DNA of 64,000 nucleotides from the NCBI GenBank assembly GCA_006937955.1, contig SSNP01000041.1:995175-1059174 (forward strand), read 5' to 3'. A model generated the notes under the pieces. The model worked only from the letters and a program-made list of their open reading frames with translations, was not told the DNA's origin and did no database searches. This document shows, one piece after another, positions 48,820 through 61,984 of the stretch. The DNA is from Pachypanchax playfairii (taxonomy: Eukaryota; Chordata; Actinopteri; Cyprinodontiformes; Aplocheilidae). A program made the translations under genes and the position numbers. How positions within the stretch are numbered: position 1 is the stretch's first letter; each line of letters starts with the position of its first letter.

Positions 48820-49942
48820 GTGTTTCTCAATGTAAGGTGCCTCGCTTACGAAGGCAGGACACTTCCTTCCTTGTTCAAAGAAAACAGTTAAATAGAACAG
48901 ACTTATAGTGCAGTCCAGTCGTCCTCAAAACTTGGAATTCCAAGATAAGTTAGCCGGAAATGATGACATGAACTCGAAATTCCGAGCTTTGAGCTTGGAG
49001 GGACCCAGAGATCCCACATTTAAAGATGGCTGCATCTGGTATTAACAGTACTTGTCATCTTTATTTTTTCCTCATTTACATGTTCTGTTTTCATTCTGTT
49101 TACTATGAAGTAGCACAGAGTAGCTGGTATTTGTTGTTACAGATAATTACGTTGTTGCAAAGCTGAAAATAAATATGAAAACTTGCAAACTTTGCCGCCA
49201 ACATTGACTGGTGTTTATGGTTTTTATTGTAGGTCCAAAGAATACTTGGTTATAAGTTCTTTGTACTGAGATAGAGCAACAACACAGCTTTGCTGGTGGC
49301 ATCCATTTTTTCCGAGTTGTTTTTCCGAGTGGTCACTGGAACGCAGAACGAGCTCCTTACGTCATTTCCATGTCGGAAATTCCAAGTTCTGAGGACGTCT
49401 GGAACGCACCATTAATTCAAGTGACTGCGGCTGCCCGCTTATTCGCTCTGTTTATGTTCTGCCCATCGTAGTAGCATAGTAGCATTCCTTCAGCCATGGA
49501 ACCAGATGTTAATAAAAATAAAATAAACGTGTAAGCGAGTTAGTACCTTCTAGTCACCGAAGCTGCAACTACTAAGCAACTAACCAACCATATAACTACT
49601 TTGGATCTAAAAAAAACATTTTAGATTTAAGCCCGAAAGGTACAGTTAGTTGACTTAAATTTAAAATGCAAATTTACCCCTGAAGTAGCTGCTGCCAGCT
49701 CCTGATCCAACATCTTTTGAAAATACCACAATGTATTTTGGGAAATTTTTGACAGAGGGAAGGCATCAAATCACGTCCCATATATCCTTGGTAAGTTAGC
49801 TAAACCGCAGACAAACGGAGGAAGGAGGCCTCGGTAGCAGATGAACAATGGAACGCGCCTTGGCAGTCCCTGATGACGTATCTCCTAGGCAACCAGGCGG
49901 AACCAAGGCATCAAAGCAAGGTTTCTTGAAATTGAGTAACAC
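48820..49942. mobile_element. MITE (outer) carrying a second MITE
   Basis: The ends are GTGTTTCTCAATGTAAGG and the inverse of GTGTTACTCAATTTCAAG; 14 of 18 positions agree. An independent element sits inside at 48906-49411, so the outer element was about 617 bp. A stretch around 49440-49800 is decayed interior without a frame. Confidence 0.75.
48906..49411. mobile_element. Inner MITE with TTA duplication (PIF/Harbinger-like)
   Basis: It starts TAGTGCAGTCCAGTCGTCCTC and ends with the inverse of TGGTGCGTTCCAGACGTCCTC. It is flanked by TTA at 48903-48905 and 49412-49414. A further inner palindrome (GGAATTCC/GGAAATTCC) lies next to the termini. It is 506 bp. Confidence 0.8.
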
Positions 49943-50439
49943 AAATAGACTCAGGAAAAGTTAGCTAGGAAAAGTTAGCTGTGCGCAACTGTGCATGAAA
50001 AGAAACATTAAAATAAAAGTTGCCTTGTGTATTCCTGGCTGCTTGATTAAGGTTTCCACTGGTGACTCACCTTGTTTGCCTTTAAACCAAAGGAGGATAA
50101 AGTGATTCAACTGTGTGGAGCTGAGGTGATGTTAACCGCTAAACATGTCCTCAAGGAATCAAAGCGCTGCACGACTGAGAACAAATGAACACGTCTCTCA
50201 GTTTTAACAGTCTTTATCTCCCCTCAGCTCTCTGTGACAGGTGTACAAGAGGAACACGTGGAATCACAGGAGCAAACATCTGCTAATAGGCGAGCGCTGT
50301 GCGTTTCCCCCCTCTTCTCTTTCTTTCCATCCATGCAGCATTCCAGCACAGCCTTGCTAGGCTCAGCCGCTCACTGTGATGGAAAGGGAGGTATAATGGG
50401 AGAGGATCAAAGAGCTAAATGAGAGGCTAAAGATACTGA

Positions 50440-50600
50440 AGCAGATTAGAAGTGCTTCCCACAATGCTGACAGCTGCTTATAACTACGCCTGGCCTAGAG
50501 ATATTGTTTCAGATTAGCGGCAGCGCTACAAAGCCCAGGCAGCTGCCGTCTGCTGCCCATGATACAATAGGGAGAGAGGAGGATCAGCGCACGCACTAAA
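50440..50600. promoter_or_regulatory. Candidate conserved non-coding element with SOX-type sites
   Basis: Unique sequence holding ATTGTTT (50503-50509), ACAATAG (50564-50570) and ACAATGC (50461-50467), all fits to the SOX core, beside CAGCTG E-box repeats (50470-50475, 50540-50545). In human the flanking gene on this side is SOX5, so autoregulation is an idea only. Confidence 0.3.
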
Positions 50601-52995
50601 AAACATGTGTTATCATCACAAAGGGATTGTCAGCTTCAAACGCCTTACATCCCTCTGCCATCCCTCAGGATCAAACAGGCTTGTTGGCTGGCACTTATCA
50701 CAGAGCTCTCTTTTAGTCAAAGTCACTTCTATTCTCCACTTTTCACTCTCTCTTTCTCCTCCTCTTTTCTCAGCAGGGTTTAATCTCCATCACTGTTATC
50801 CTCCAAGCCATCACTGACACAGCTGACAGACAAATAATCAAAGACAATCCCCTTTGTCTGGAGTTTGGGTTCAGTCTCCTTCAGAATTATCAACACAGGA
50901 TCTCATTGTGAAGCTCATGATGTATCTCAAAGCAACACATTGTGTATATTCTTTGAGCCACACTCATATCTGAGATATATAGGGAGGTTTCTTTGTTCTT
51001 CATTGTAACAGATGAACTTTCCAGCTCAATGCGTCACATTATGAGGCAACAATTACAAGAATTAGATGAGAATTGTTTTCTGAAGAAAAAAAAGAATGAA
51101 AGACACTTGTTTTGCAACGCTGGTGATTTCCCAGGCCGCTCGTAAACACGTAACAGCAAAATATAAACATAAAGGTGAGATGTTTCAAGTCATCCCTTAA
51201 CATATTTATGGTTTCTTTTGTTAAAAATTTAAAATGAGACTGAAAAAAACATTTACTGCTGGTTTTAATTCCTCTTTTAAAATATATTCTTATATTAAAA
51301 TGCTTTTGTATCCGATCCCAGAAAACTACTGATCTGAAGCATCTGGATTAAATTATAATTACTTTAAAACCACATTTTAGGTGACTTTTTCACCTCATCA
51401 CACTCTAAAATAATATTTTCTGAACCAAAGTTGACGTTACAATTTAAATTTAATCTGAAACTAAACACAGAATGTTTTTGTATCATTTTATTTATTTAAA
51501 TTTGCCCTATCCAGGGTAAGAAAAGACATTTTATGAGTTTTCTTTCTTGCTTTTGTTTTTATAGAATGTTCCCAGCTTTACAACATATTTACATATACAG
51601 TATAACAGAGAGACAATATGCTCCAGCTTTGTTTTTTTCCTCTTATTTGAAACTATTATAAGCCAGTTTTACCTTTAATGTTTATGATACATTTTATTTA
51701 TTGGGACAGTTTTAATGCCAAACCACATTATGTGTATTATTTCTGGTATTTCTGCAGGTTTCTCAGCCTCTCCAGTAGATGCCAGCAATGAACCATTTAA
51801 AGCATGATCACACCTCCCCAATACACACGCATAAATACACACACACACACACCTCCTCTTTCTCATTCGAGGGTGCTCTGCCTCTAACTGCTTTGGAGTT
51901 GGAGATGGTACAGATGGCTGGCCTAAACGCAACACTTATCCAGACATTTCACTGTTCGCAGAATGATATCAAAGTCAACTCAAAATGGAGGCTGTGCCAT
52001 CAACTTGAAACAAATTCTCACACTCCCGACAAAATTGTATTGTGAGCAAAGTCACCACGGATTTGGTCAGTGTTCAGCACAGATGTCCCCCCCCCCCCAC
52101 ACCCCTCCACACGGGCGCACACACTCTCTCCTGCTCACTCTATCCCACCTCCCTCAGTGTCTGAGTTAAATAAAAAACTCACATCCTCTTAAAAATTCAT
52201 CAGTGGATTTTTTTCACGTATTTTTTGTTTTTTTTAAGGGAGGGGACTAAATGCTCCCAATTCTAATGTTTTAATCCAGATTGGATTCCGACAGATTTAT
52301 TTATTTAAGATTTTAAATCACGCTTTAAAACATTATGAGAGCGGCAACAAAAACAAATGCCCCAAATTATGGGAAATGTTGCAGAATAACCAGAAATAGC
52401 AACAGCTGTGATTTTAATGCAGTGACGGTTAATTATTAACTGTTGAGTTCTGTGCACGTTTAACTCTTTTTTTTTTTTTCAATAATGCATTTTCTGTTTT
52501 TAAAAATTTCTGCCCTTTTGTCCTCATCTTAACTTTGAACGCAGTCGCTTAAGATCAAAGTCGTCAAATTTCTCACATCATTTCTCACTTTATTAAGTGC
52601 AAATTTATCTTTCCAGCATCCTAAAAGTGTTCTAGTGATTGTTGATCAAGTTGCCAAAGATACCTTTATTTCTCACTTTTTTTTTTTCCACATATCACAT
52701 GTTCAGCATTTGAAATGAAAACATTTGGAAAGACACCTGCAGTACCTGAGGACACAGTTATTAAAAACTATGGAATTTAATTTAAGCCAGAATTCACATG
52801 CACAGGTATTTATTGCAGCTCCTGCAATTAAACACCTCATGCATAAATTCAATGACCCACGTGTGCTGAAGTCTGCAGTCAAGCTCACAAAAAAGCATCA
52901 CGCAACCATATGTGCACGCTGCAGTTACAAGCAACTCTGCTCTCAAGGTGGAAATAGTTCTAAATCACATAATCTTGACAAGTTAGAGCCAAGTT
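50601..52995. other. Intergenic, nothing assigned
   Basis: No gene or recognisable transposon is seen. Simple tracts: (CA)n near 51836-51852 and a C run near 52086-52099. Confidence 0.5.
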
Positions 52996-53125
52996 CCCTG
53001 ACCTTCACATGATTGGTCACTTTCAAGTTGATCCCATCAACATGACGAGGGCCTTGAACTTGATTGACAGCTGTAAACGCCTGATTTAACATTTGGTTAA
53101 TGGAGTGAATCTGAAACTGAATTTT
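52996..53125 (+). repeat. Left arm of a widely spaced inverted repeat
   Basis: The block begins ACATGATTGGTCACTTTCAA and contains CCTTGAACTTGATTGACA. An inverted relative lies at 54120-54210 with ACATGATTAGTCAATTTCAA and TCTTGACCTTGATTGACA. Roughly 80% of positions agree over the best 70 bases. Confidence 0.65.
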
Positions 53126-54119
53126 TCCCACATGAACAATTTCTGATTAGCTCAAAGTCAAGAATTCCAAAACAGAGACCGTCTTACAGCTGGGAGACTG
53201 TTTTAAAAATGAAACTCCCTTGTGCAAACCTGCTTTTTTCAATATTAAAAAATGGTCATGTTAAAAAAGAAAGTCAGAATTCCCCAAAAATTACGTTTTT
53301 TTGTATTCTGTTAATGTATTTTTGTTTTGTTTCTGTATTTTCTGCTTTGAATATTTCCAGCATTACTGGACACCAGATAAACTTCTCAGAATGCTCCAGT
53401 TTTAACGTAATGGGACACACACACCTTCCAAAAAGTCAAATTTTCTTGTCAGTCAACATAACCTTGGAGTTCTCCCACGGAGACCAGTTTCTTTCTTATT
53501 GTTTAATCCTGAACTCTGACCTTTACTGAGGTGAGAGAGACCTGCAGACGTTGGTGTTCCACTGAGTATTAAAAATGGATTTATGAACTTTGCAAATCAC
53601 TGCATTCTTATTTAAATTAATTATTTTTATTTTATTTTATTCATTATTATTTTTTTGTGTGTGCTTTGTATTATAGTCATTTTCCAAACTTGTTTTTACA
53701 ATTAGGGTTGTATTTACTCAGCTTTACTTTGTCGGAAATATAAAATGAGAAAAGAATTAGTGTGTGTATGTGTGTGTGTATATATATATATATATATAAC
53801 CCACTAATGTAAATACAAGAAAATGAAATATGGACGACAGTGACTGATGAAAACTTTGTCTTAAAGAATCTGTTTCAGTGTGACTTTCATCTAGTCCCAG
53901 TTTGAACTTAGTTTCGATATTGTAAAACTTTTAGGAAAAAAGTACTACAATTACCTTTTTTCAAATTATCCAAATAAAAATATATTTCACAAATTACATG
54001 TTTAAATGAATCTATATTGTGTGTAAGATGATCTGGTCCAAGTTTGAAGAGTCTTTGTATTGTAGCCTGATCACAAACGATCCAGATGGTAAGAATTCAG
54101 CGGCCGTCAGTTCCCCAAT
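53126..54119. other. Spacer between the inverted arms
   Basis: AT-rich with a (TG)n(TA)n microsatellite at about 53759-53798. No coding frame is recognisable. It could be the interior of a 1.2-kb element bounded by the arms. Confidence 0.4.
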
Positions 54120-54210
54120 TTACTCAAACGCCTCATCAAACGCTAACACAACAGCTTGTCAATCAAGGTCAAGACCCCCATCATGTGGGCAGGATTTGTT
54201 TGAAATTGAC
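54120..54210 (-). repeat. Right arm of the inverted repeat
   Basis: It is the reverse complement of the block at 52996-53070 with about one mismatch in five. Confidence 0.65.
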
Positions 54211-56779
54211 TAATCATGTGAACGCCAGTAAATTTCTTGGTTTCTGCCTCGAAACTGTCAAATGTCAGTGTGATTATAGCGCGAGCGGAACTCCACTTCG
54301 AAAGCAGAGTTTCATGAGAGCATGATTTTGCGGCAACACTTATAAAGCAGATATTCCTCTGTGATTGATGGCTTCCTTGTGCGCTTGACTGCAGAGTCCC
54401 GCGTTCGGGCGAGTTGTTGAATTTACACACAAAGAATTTAATTCTACCTGTGTGAGTGAAAATCAATTATTTTCTCTTGATTATGTTGCAGTTGAGAATT
54501 GACAAAGATTTCTCGATGGCAAACATGTTTACAATTTGTTTTGGAAGTAGCACTCGGTCTGACTTTGTGTGTGTGTGTGTGTGTGAGATCTCCGAGCACC
54601 AACAATAGGTGATCTGTTGCTGCTTCTAGAGGGCAGGGCCTCAGAGACCTGACCTCCCCACGTGATTGGCTGTTGCTCTGCGGTGAGAAGTTTACTTCGG
54701 AGGCTGCTGTATGGTGATTTTTTTTTATTTTTGCTTCCAATTAAATGTGGAATGCAGGATGCTTGAAGGCCATTTGAAGTGTGTATGTGTGTGTATGTCG
54801 CATAACCTCCTCTTTCATTTCCACACATACAGGTCCTTCAGCAAAGACGACACAACCTCCCAAGCAGGTGAGACGGGACCTGAAACTGGATTTATTTATT
54901 TATTTTTTATTCCGTGTCGACCTTTGTGTCGGTTTGATTCCGTTTGGTACCGTGACCTGAGGCGGAAACAAGGAAACAACTGCGTGTTTTTTTTTTTCCT
55001 GCTATGTCAAAATCTCTATATCCAGAGAGGATTAACACCTTCTGTAAATGTGTGTATTTTCTGAGTGATAAAAGACTTGTGGCTCCTTGTTTACTGGTTG
55101 TCAGAGGTATCTCATGTCTGGAGGTGATTACTGCCTCATTTTCCCTCCTTTTCACGCAGGAACTGGAGAATGCAGCCTATTTTCAGAAGGCCTAGACGGA
55201 CAAACAAATTAGCAAATATCACAGATGGCTCAAGTATTCTCACACAACTTGTGCAGAAACCTAAAAAAAACAACAACAGCAATGTCAGCACCTGGACTCA
55301 AATGTGAAGCAGGAAGAAATTAAAGGGAATTTCAACTTAATAAAAGTGCTTTACAGGAACAGATTAATCAGACTCCTTTTCAAATGTGTTTTTTTACATT
55401 CCCTCAGATGCAACATCACAGCATCACCCAATCTGACGGGGAAGAGAGAAAGTCTTTATTTAGACTCAAATGGGTCTCATCTGAAATAATGAATATGTCC
55501 TTGAGAAAAACAAAGAGCCTCCAGAAAACGGGCCACTCTTCTACAGAGGCAACGGAGATGGCAGATAATTGTTTTCAAGTCTGGCACTGCTCGGTAAATG
55601 AGTTTGTTCTGTTCTGCAGGCGGTTAACAGCGTCTCTCATTCCTTTTTATTTTGCTGTCCTCATTGTTTTCACTCTTTCCTTCTCTCACATTTTGATTTC
55701 CTTCTCTTTACCTTTGTTGTCTTGTTATCCTGCCATCGTATTTACCCTCTCCTTGGTGCTCTCAAACGCCTCTTTCACGTTCTCTCTTCTCAGCCATTTC
55801 TTTTTATCCTCCTCTTGTCTTTAACTTCTTTAATGTGGCCGGCTTTTTACATCTTTACTCGTTTCCTCCCATTATTCTGTTTGCTTACCAACAACGGTGG
55901 AATTCTCTATTTTACTCAGTTTTAATAGTTTACCTTGACTTGATCCACCTCAGTCTCAGCGCTGCATAACAATAAAAGATTCTCACAGAATGCTGTCGAG
56001 CTGAGCTCTGAGCCTCCGTGGATGTTCAGGTTACTTCTTCTGTGACAACAGAATCAAATTGTTAACAGAAGAGAACAAGAAATATCCCGGGAGTAAGTCG
56101 AGGTTCTTGAAGACTTACAAAATGTCAGTCTTTTTCTGTCAAAGTTGAATATGTATTCAGTTTCATGACCGTGACACTATTATTACAAGAACTCTTTATC
56201 AGTTTTTTTTTTTTGGCTGAGAGAAGTAGCTAAAGCACAACTTCACTGCTATTATTCTGCTTGTTGTGGCTTTTGTGTGTGTGTTTTTTTTTTCTGTGCA
56301 GGATTTCTTGCTGTGGATGAAGTAGTTTTGCTTTTATGGAGTTTTATTTATTATTTACATCTGATCTCTGTTCACTTATTTCCCGTCCATGGTTTGTCTT
56401 TTGGTTGGCTGTTTTATTTAGTGGAGTTTGGTGCAAGTTAAAGGCAGTAAAGAGGATTTTGTAGCAAATGTAGATGTCAAATTTAATTTAGGATCATTTT
56501 ATCAACTTGTAACAGTCTTGTACTTGTGGTTTGCAAAAGCAAAAGTTATAACATATACAACGCATGCGCACTACTCAAAAAACAACAAACAGCCGTTGAG
56601 GTTCTCATTCGGGGCAAAATCCTCTTTACCACCTTTAAGACTTCTTTCTCCCTGATTTGTTTTCACCATGCATAGATTCCTAAATGCACTGAGTTGCTGC
56701 TGTGGAATTCATCAATCGGCATTTCGACAAGAATGATTTTTATATGTTAGACGTAAAATTTCAAATTCTATTCTAGATT
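54211..56779. other. Intergenic, no supported gene
   Basis: A stretch at 54832-54867 has exon-like borders (CATACAG before, GTGAGA after), as does CACGCAG at about 55154-55160, but the joined sequence gives no recognisable protein. A (TG)n tract lies at 54566-54584. The region 55490-55600 is non-repetitive and may be regulatory. Confidence 0.4.
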
Positions 56780-58760
56780 TTAAAGAGAGCTGATGAAGTG
56801 GTGCTAAAACTAGATAAATATGATCTCTCCTTCTAACTCATCAGAACTCTGGCAGCAGCATTTTACAGAATACTGTTTGAATATCCGATATAAAAGAATT
56901 ACAATAGAAGAAATAAATGCATGGAATAATTTGTCTGCATCACTTTGTACTAGGATGTTTCTAATTTTAGCAACATTTAGCACAGTTAAATTACATATGG
57001 TCAGAAATGACACCAGGGTTCCTTACCTTGTACTGAAAGCCAAGCTAAAATAATTTCAAGTCATCATCGATCTACATAATTTATTCCTCCGGTCCAAAAA
57101 CCAACAACCTCTGTCTTTATTGTAGTTTAATAGTTGAAAATTATGTATCATCCAAGTTTTTATGTCTTTAAGACATGCTTATAATCTAATTAACTCAGAT
57201 TTGGTTATTGAATCACATTCTGTCTTATTGATGTAAACAGTGTTCGTTTATCAGAGAGTAAAGAGTATTTGTCCAAGAACTGAACCCTGATGAACTCCGT
57301 GACATTAACATCTAGCAGATAAATATGATTTAAACAAGTTTAGTGCTGCTATATGAATCACAGTTTCATGTTCAAGTTCACTGAGACCATAAGAATATCA
57401 TTAGAAACCTTCACCAGGGCTGTTTCAGAGCTATGATGATCAAAATCCTGACTGAAACTCCTCAAACACATTATTACTGTGGAAATGATCATATATTGTT
57501 TATCTTTTCTAAAAATGTTCAAACTAAGGACAACTTGGATATAGGTTAATTTCTAGCAGGAGATTCTGGATCCAGATCAGGTTTCTTACATAAATGTTCA
57601 CCGCAGCAGCTTTAAAAAGGTTTTTGGCACATATCAATTCAGGAAAGAGATGTTGATCAGCTCTAACATGGTGATAATTAACAGAAATACCTCCCTAAAC
57701 AGGTGGATTATGATGGAATCTAACAGACACATTGATGGTTAAGATGCAGTTAATCAGATTCCAATGCTGCTCCTAAATCTGCTTCACTGAATGATGAACA
57801 GGAAACAATAGTGCAGGAAAATCTAGATAAACGAAACTATTTTGTTTGGGGGAAATTTTCTTCAAACCATCACTAATAAGAGTTATAAAAAGGTTCAACA
57901 GAACTTAGATTTTTTTTAATTAGTCCGAAACCATATGTGGTTGTTTCTGTTCTCCTTTTTTAAACTCCTTTCTAACTTTGTGAAGCGCTCTTCTGTATGT
58001 AAGCTGAACACTAGTGGAACTTAAGAAACTTGAAGTATGCAGCTCTGAATTAAGTCAAAGAACCAGCATCCTCTGACTGATTACCTTTATTTTCAAAGGA
58101 GTAACATGGCCTAATGAAGTGGATTGAAGTTGTCAAGTTATCAACAAGACAATAAAATGTTGGTAGCTGCCATCTGTGACTTTTAGGAATGAAGAAAATA
58201 ATAATGGAACTGATTCTTTAAAATTTAGTTAAAGCATCATCTGATAAACATCAGCGATCAACAGAAACACTGTTTATGCATTAAGTCAGAATAAGATCAA
58301 GAGCCCGACGAAGAGAGTGAAATTAGTTTGTGTACATTTTGGAAAAAAAACAAAAAAACAGTCGAGTATGAAAGATCACTAAATGCTCTGTTTAGGCTAA
58401 CACTGTCAGCATCAAAAAGAATAATAAAATCTTCTACTTTATCACTATTAAGTCTGATAAAAAGTCTAAAAACTCAGACAACTTAGAATAAGGGCCAGGT
58501 GGATGATATACAACAACAAATCAAAGTTTTAATGATTTAATGAAAAGTTATAACTAATAGCCGGTCTAGAGATAATCAATACACCTGACTGGTAAATAGC
58601 TGCTACTCCTCAACCTGTTGCTCAAAGATCATGAACATTTAGATAGAAGGACTAATTAACGTGATCTTAACATGATCCTCCTGCTGCAGTTTTAATAGTT
58701 TTATGTTCTTGTTAATGTTAATTTCAATTACATTTTTATGATTTACTTTTCATGAGCTGA
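56780..58760. repeat. Decayed long interspersed teleost repeat
   Basis: The text of the region (for example AACTCTGGCAGCAGCATTTT near 56845, GAACCCTGATGAACTCCGTG near 57283, AGCAGATAAATATGATTTAA near 57316, GGGCCAGGTGGATGATATAC near 58492) follows the order of a long dispersed fish repeat that I recognise, with many indels. No open frame survives. Its class is unknown to me. Confidence 0.45.
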
Positions 58761-58784
58761 TTTGTATTCTGTTGTTTTTAGTTT

Positions 58785-58925
58785 TGACGGGGGCGAGCAG
58801 ATACGGATCTCTATTCAAGATCTCCACCCGCTGGCCTGGAGCTCACCGCGCCACAACACCAACCAAGCCCCCACACAGCCCGCGCCACCCCGAGGCAAGC
58901 GCCAGTAACTCCACCCGCCATCCAG
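58785..58925. other. GC-rich island in AT-rich DNA
   Basis: About 140 bases are rich in C and CpG (GGGGGCGAGC at the start, CACCGCGCCACAACACC in the middle, GCGCCACCCCGAGGCAAGCG near the end) with AT-rich sequence on both sides. No protein or RNA is recognised. It may be a repeat fragment or an untranslated exon. Confidence 0.4.
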
Positions 58926-59401
58926 CGTGAGTTATCGATGTACTGGTGTGCATGTACTGTGATAGTAGATAGTGGCGTTCACTCCCAGTCAAAAGTTTGG
59001 GAACATTTTCTCCTTCAACTGATTGAGATGTGTTTTAATTTGTAGACAGCGATGGCTGACTAGAACTTATCCAAGCAGCCCCTTTGTGCCCTAACATCAC
59101 AATCTACCCATGCACTGAATTAAATTTTTGTTCAATTAATAATTGTAAATATATTTTTATACAGTAGATTAAAATATATTATTGTTATTATTATTAAGTA
59201 GTAAAGACGGATTTTGGATAACTCAATTTCCAAACTTCATTTTATAACTTCTCAGAAAGCTATAAGTGTGTCCAGAGTTTACTGCCCTATGAGAGCTGGG
59301 CTCTTAGAGAAAATCTAAATGTGGTATTAAAAATATACAAAACTTACAAATACTCCTAATTACTTCCGGTATCATCAGGAAATGAAGATATTCAGACCTT
59401 G

Positions 59402-59439
<38 letters not shown>

Positions 59440-59550
59440 AGGGATAAAAACGTAAATGTTCTGAACTGTTTTCGTCTGTGCTTTCTTTCCTATTTCCCCC
59501 TCATGTTCTCTATGGTTTTGTTATTCCCAGGGTTCCACTCTGTAAGACTG
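58926..59550. other. Intergenic with (TA)n microsatellite
   Basis: A run of TA units lies at about 59408-59434. Nothing else is assigned. Confidence 0.6.
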
Positions 59551-59770
59551 CCGTCCCCTGAGAACCCATCCAAGCCCTCTCAGGCTGGGTAATAATGGCT
59601 TTCTAACATTGCCTATTTAGACTGCAACTTTCCATTAAATCTCACCATGGCATTACAGTTCATATTCTTAATTATGCAGCAAATGTCCCTGAGGGAATAT
59701 CATGGAGGCCACTACTCACACAATCTGTCCATATGGCACTTAATTAAAAGTTTTCTTAAGAATAAATTGT
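59551..59770. promoter_or_regulatory. Candidate conserved non-coding element
   Basis: Unique, evenly mixed sequence with GGGTAATAATGGC, CTTAATTATGCAG (octamer-like) and GGCACTTAATTAAAAG. No repeats and no coding frame. Of all the gene-free tracts here this one looks most like vertebrate developmental enhancer sequence. Untested. Confidence 0.35.
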
Positions 59771-60341
59771 GTTCAATTCAATTAAAACTGTAATGTCATA
59801 CCAAAATAATGGGCACAGCCTCCTACAACGTGCAGCTCAGAACACAAAAAAAGATCGTTTTTGGTTTTTTTTGCAATGTTTGCAATAGGAAAAGTGCATA
59901 TCTTCCTTCCAAAAAAAGCCCCCTAGTAAAAAATATGCAAAAGCAAATATCACCAAAGCCTCCTACATGCCACCAAGCCCCAGGCAACAACTGCGCTTGA
60001 ACATTTGAGCTATTTCTAGATTCCACTCTTGGAATTCGCACCATGACAAATGAACCTTTGGAGTTTGGAATTCCTATTTATCTGCTGCGCACAGAGCCTC
60101 TTGATTTGGTTGTGAAGAATAAAGGAATTATGTGGACAAAAAAAAAAAAGACTTACAGGATAAATGATAAAAAATAAATAAATAGAGTGTATGTGTGTGT
60201 GCTTTCCCTCTGGAGCCAGATGTGTTTGTACATCTGATTGAGGGCATTTTAGGTGGGTGTGTCCTCTGATCTCACCAAAACAAGACTTAAAAAAATAAAT
60301 AAATACAGAAGCTGCATCTGATATATTATACAACAAAAAAC

Positions 60342-60706
60342 TAGGGATGTACAAGACCGATACTGGTATCGGGGCCGATGCCATTCTAATGTACTCGTAT
60401 TGGTTAGTTAACTGATACCATCAACCAATACTTAAAACGTGGAAACTCTACAATAATTTCATAGAAAATATTTTTCACTTGAAATTTTTGTTTTGTGGTC
60501 ATTTTTATTAATATTTTATGTTTTTATCGAGTTCGCCATCATTTGTTGTGACAAGCAGAGAATAAAACAAAGCCTGTCTTTCAATTCCTTAATTTTTTTT
60601 GTGTGGTAGAAATATCGGCATTGGCATTGGTACTCGGTATTGGCAAGTACTCAGATCCAATTATCGGTATCATATTGGTTTGAAAAAAAGTGTTATCACT
60701 GCATCC
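60342..60706. mobile_element. hAT-like MITE
   Basis: It starts TAGGGATGTAC and ends with the inverse of GGATGCAGTGATAAC. Inside are repeated forms of CGATACTGGTATCGG, GGTACTCGGTATTGG and CCAATTATCGGTATC, a pattern I know from hAT-type MITEs of fish. It is 365 bp with no transposase. Confidence 0.7.
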
Positions 60707-61960
60707 TTAAAAAAAACCCAACACATTTCTCCCTTTTCACAACAAATGTATGCAAATATTTTTATTAAACTCACTAGATGCCACAATAAGTTGCACACCT
60801 CATGTAATGACACTGTTCATTCAACCAGTCACTTATTTAACCTCTCACTCGCAGCTCTGTGGGCCATCTTGACAAGCATTGATTAGTGCATTAGAGGACA
60901 GAGGAGAAAAAAAGTCCATTTGGTAAAGTAGGCCGCTGTTCTGCACAACCCATCTGTTGGGTGTGAGATGCTGACTTCATCTGTTGACGACGCAGTGGTG
61001 GCTAGGGAACCAGGCATGAGTTGATTTCCCTCTTTCACTGGTTGAGCAGTGAAGGGCCCTAAAGCGTAAACAAAGTGTTTTTCTTGTTCTAAACACAGTG
61101 TTGGCTCAAGCCTGGCTTAGACTTGGCTGCTACAGTTGTCTGTGTGTGTGTGTTTCTCTCTTTATGTGTGTGACTGCTGCTCTTACTCTTAAGACCTGTT
61201 TGGTTCCCATGACACAAATGCCTTCCCACACCTGCTATCTCCAGGTGACTGTCAGATGTAAAACATCCACACCTGCACTTTGAAACAAACTGCTTTTCTT
61301 TGGATAATTCCTGTGATGTGAATGGAAATGTACAAAAAATGCTGGTAGACTGAGGGTCAAATATTTGTTTTTATATCTCTACATCTATTTTCTGTCTCTG
61401 ACTCACTGGACTGAACCACACAGTCGACCATTCAGTCTGATTTCTAAAGGAAAAGATGCTACAATGTGATGCTCAAGACGCATGTGTGACCTCGACCCGC
61501 CCCTTTTCAACCTTTTAGAAACGGCAAGATTTATAAATAAGAGAACCTGAACAAAAAATGATTTCAAATGGCCATAAATACTTCAAATGCCGGAGGTATA
61601 ACTGATTTAACTTGCTGTGCAGCTTTGATTGGGGATTTAAAAGAAGAAAAAAAGAGAAGGAGATGAAAAGTGCAGTGCACGAGAGAAAACGAATGACAGA
61701 GATAGTTAAAGAAAGCATAAATAAACGTGTCCTCTGAGCTGCACACAAGCCTCCATTTATGATAACTCACAACCAGAGCTTGAGTGAAAATGTTTGCTGT
61801 CAACAGTCAGTTTCACTGTACTGAGGCAGTCCAACAGATGTGCACTCACCCAAAGACTTAAGCAGATGACAGCTGCTGCTCCTGTATGTGAGTGTGTATG
61901 GAAACATGACTGTGTTTATGGCCAAGAATGTGTGTGTGCCTTCATAACTTAAAGAAAAAA
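60707..61960. other. Intergenic, nothing assigned
   Basis: No gene or clear transposon. A (TG)n tract lies at about 61139-61152. 61500-61780 is non-repetitive and AT-rich. Confidence 0.5.
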
Positions 61961-61984
61961 AAACTACCATAAATAACCTAAAAA

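Noticed and set aside
54832..55200. Two exon-like segments with good splice borders
   Set aside because: Joined or separate, they give no recognisable protein; only a non-coding transcript could be argued, without evidence.
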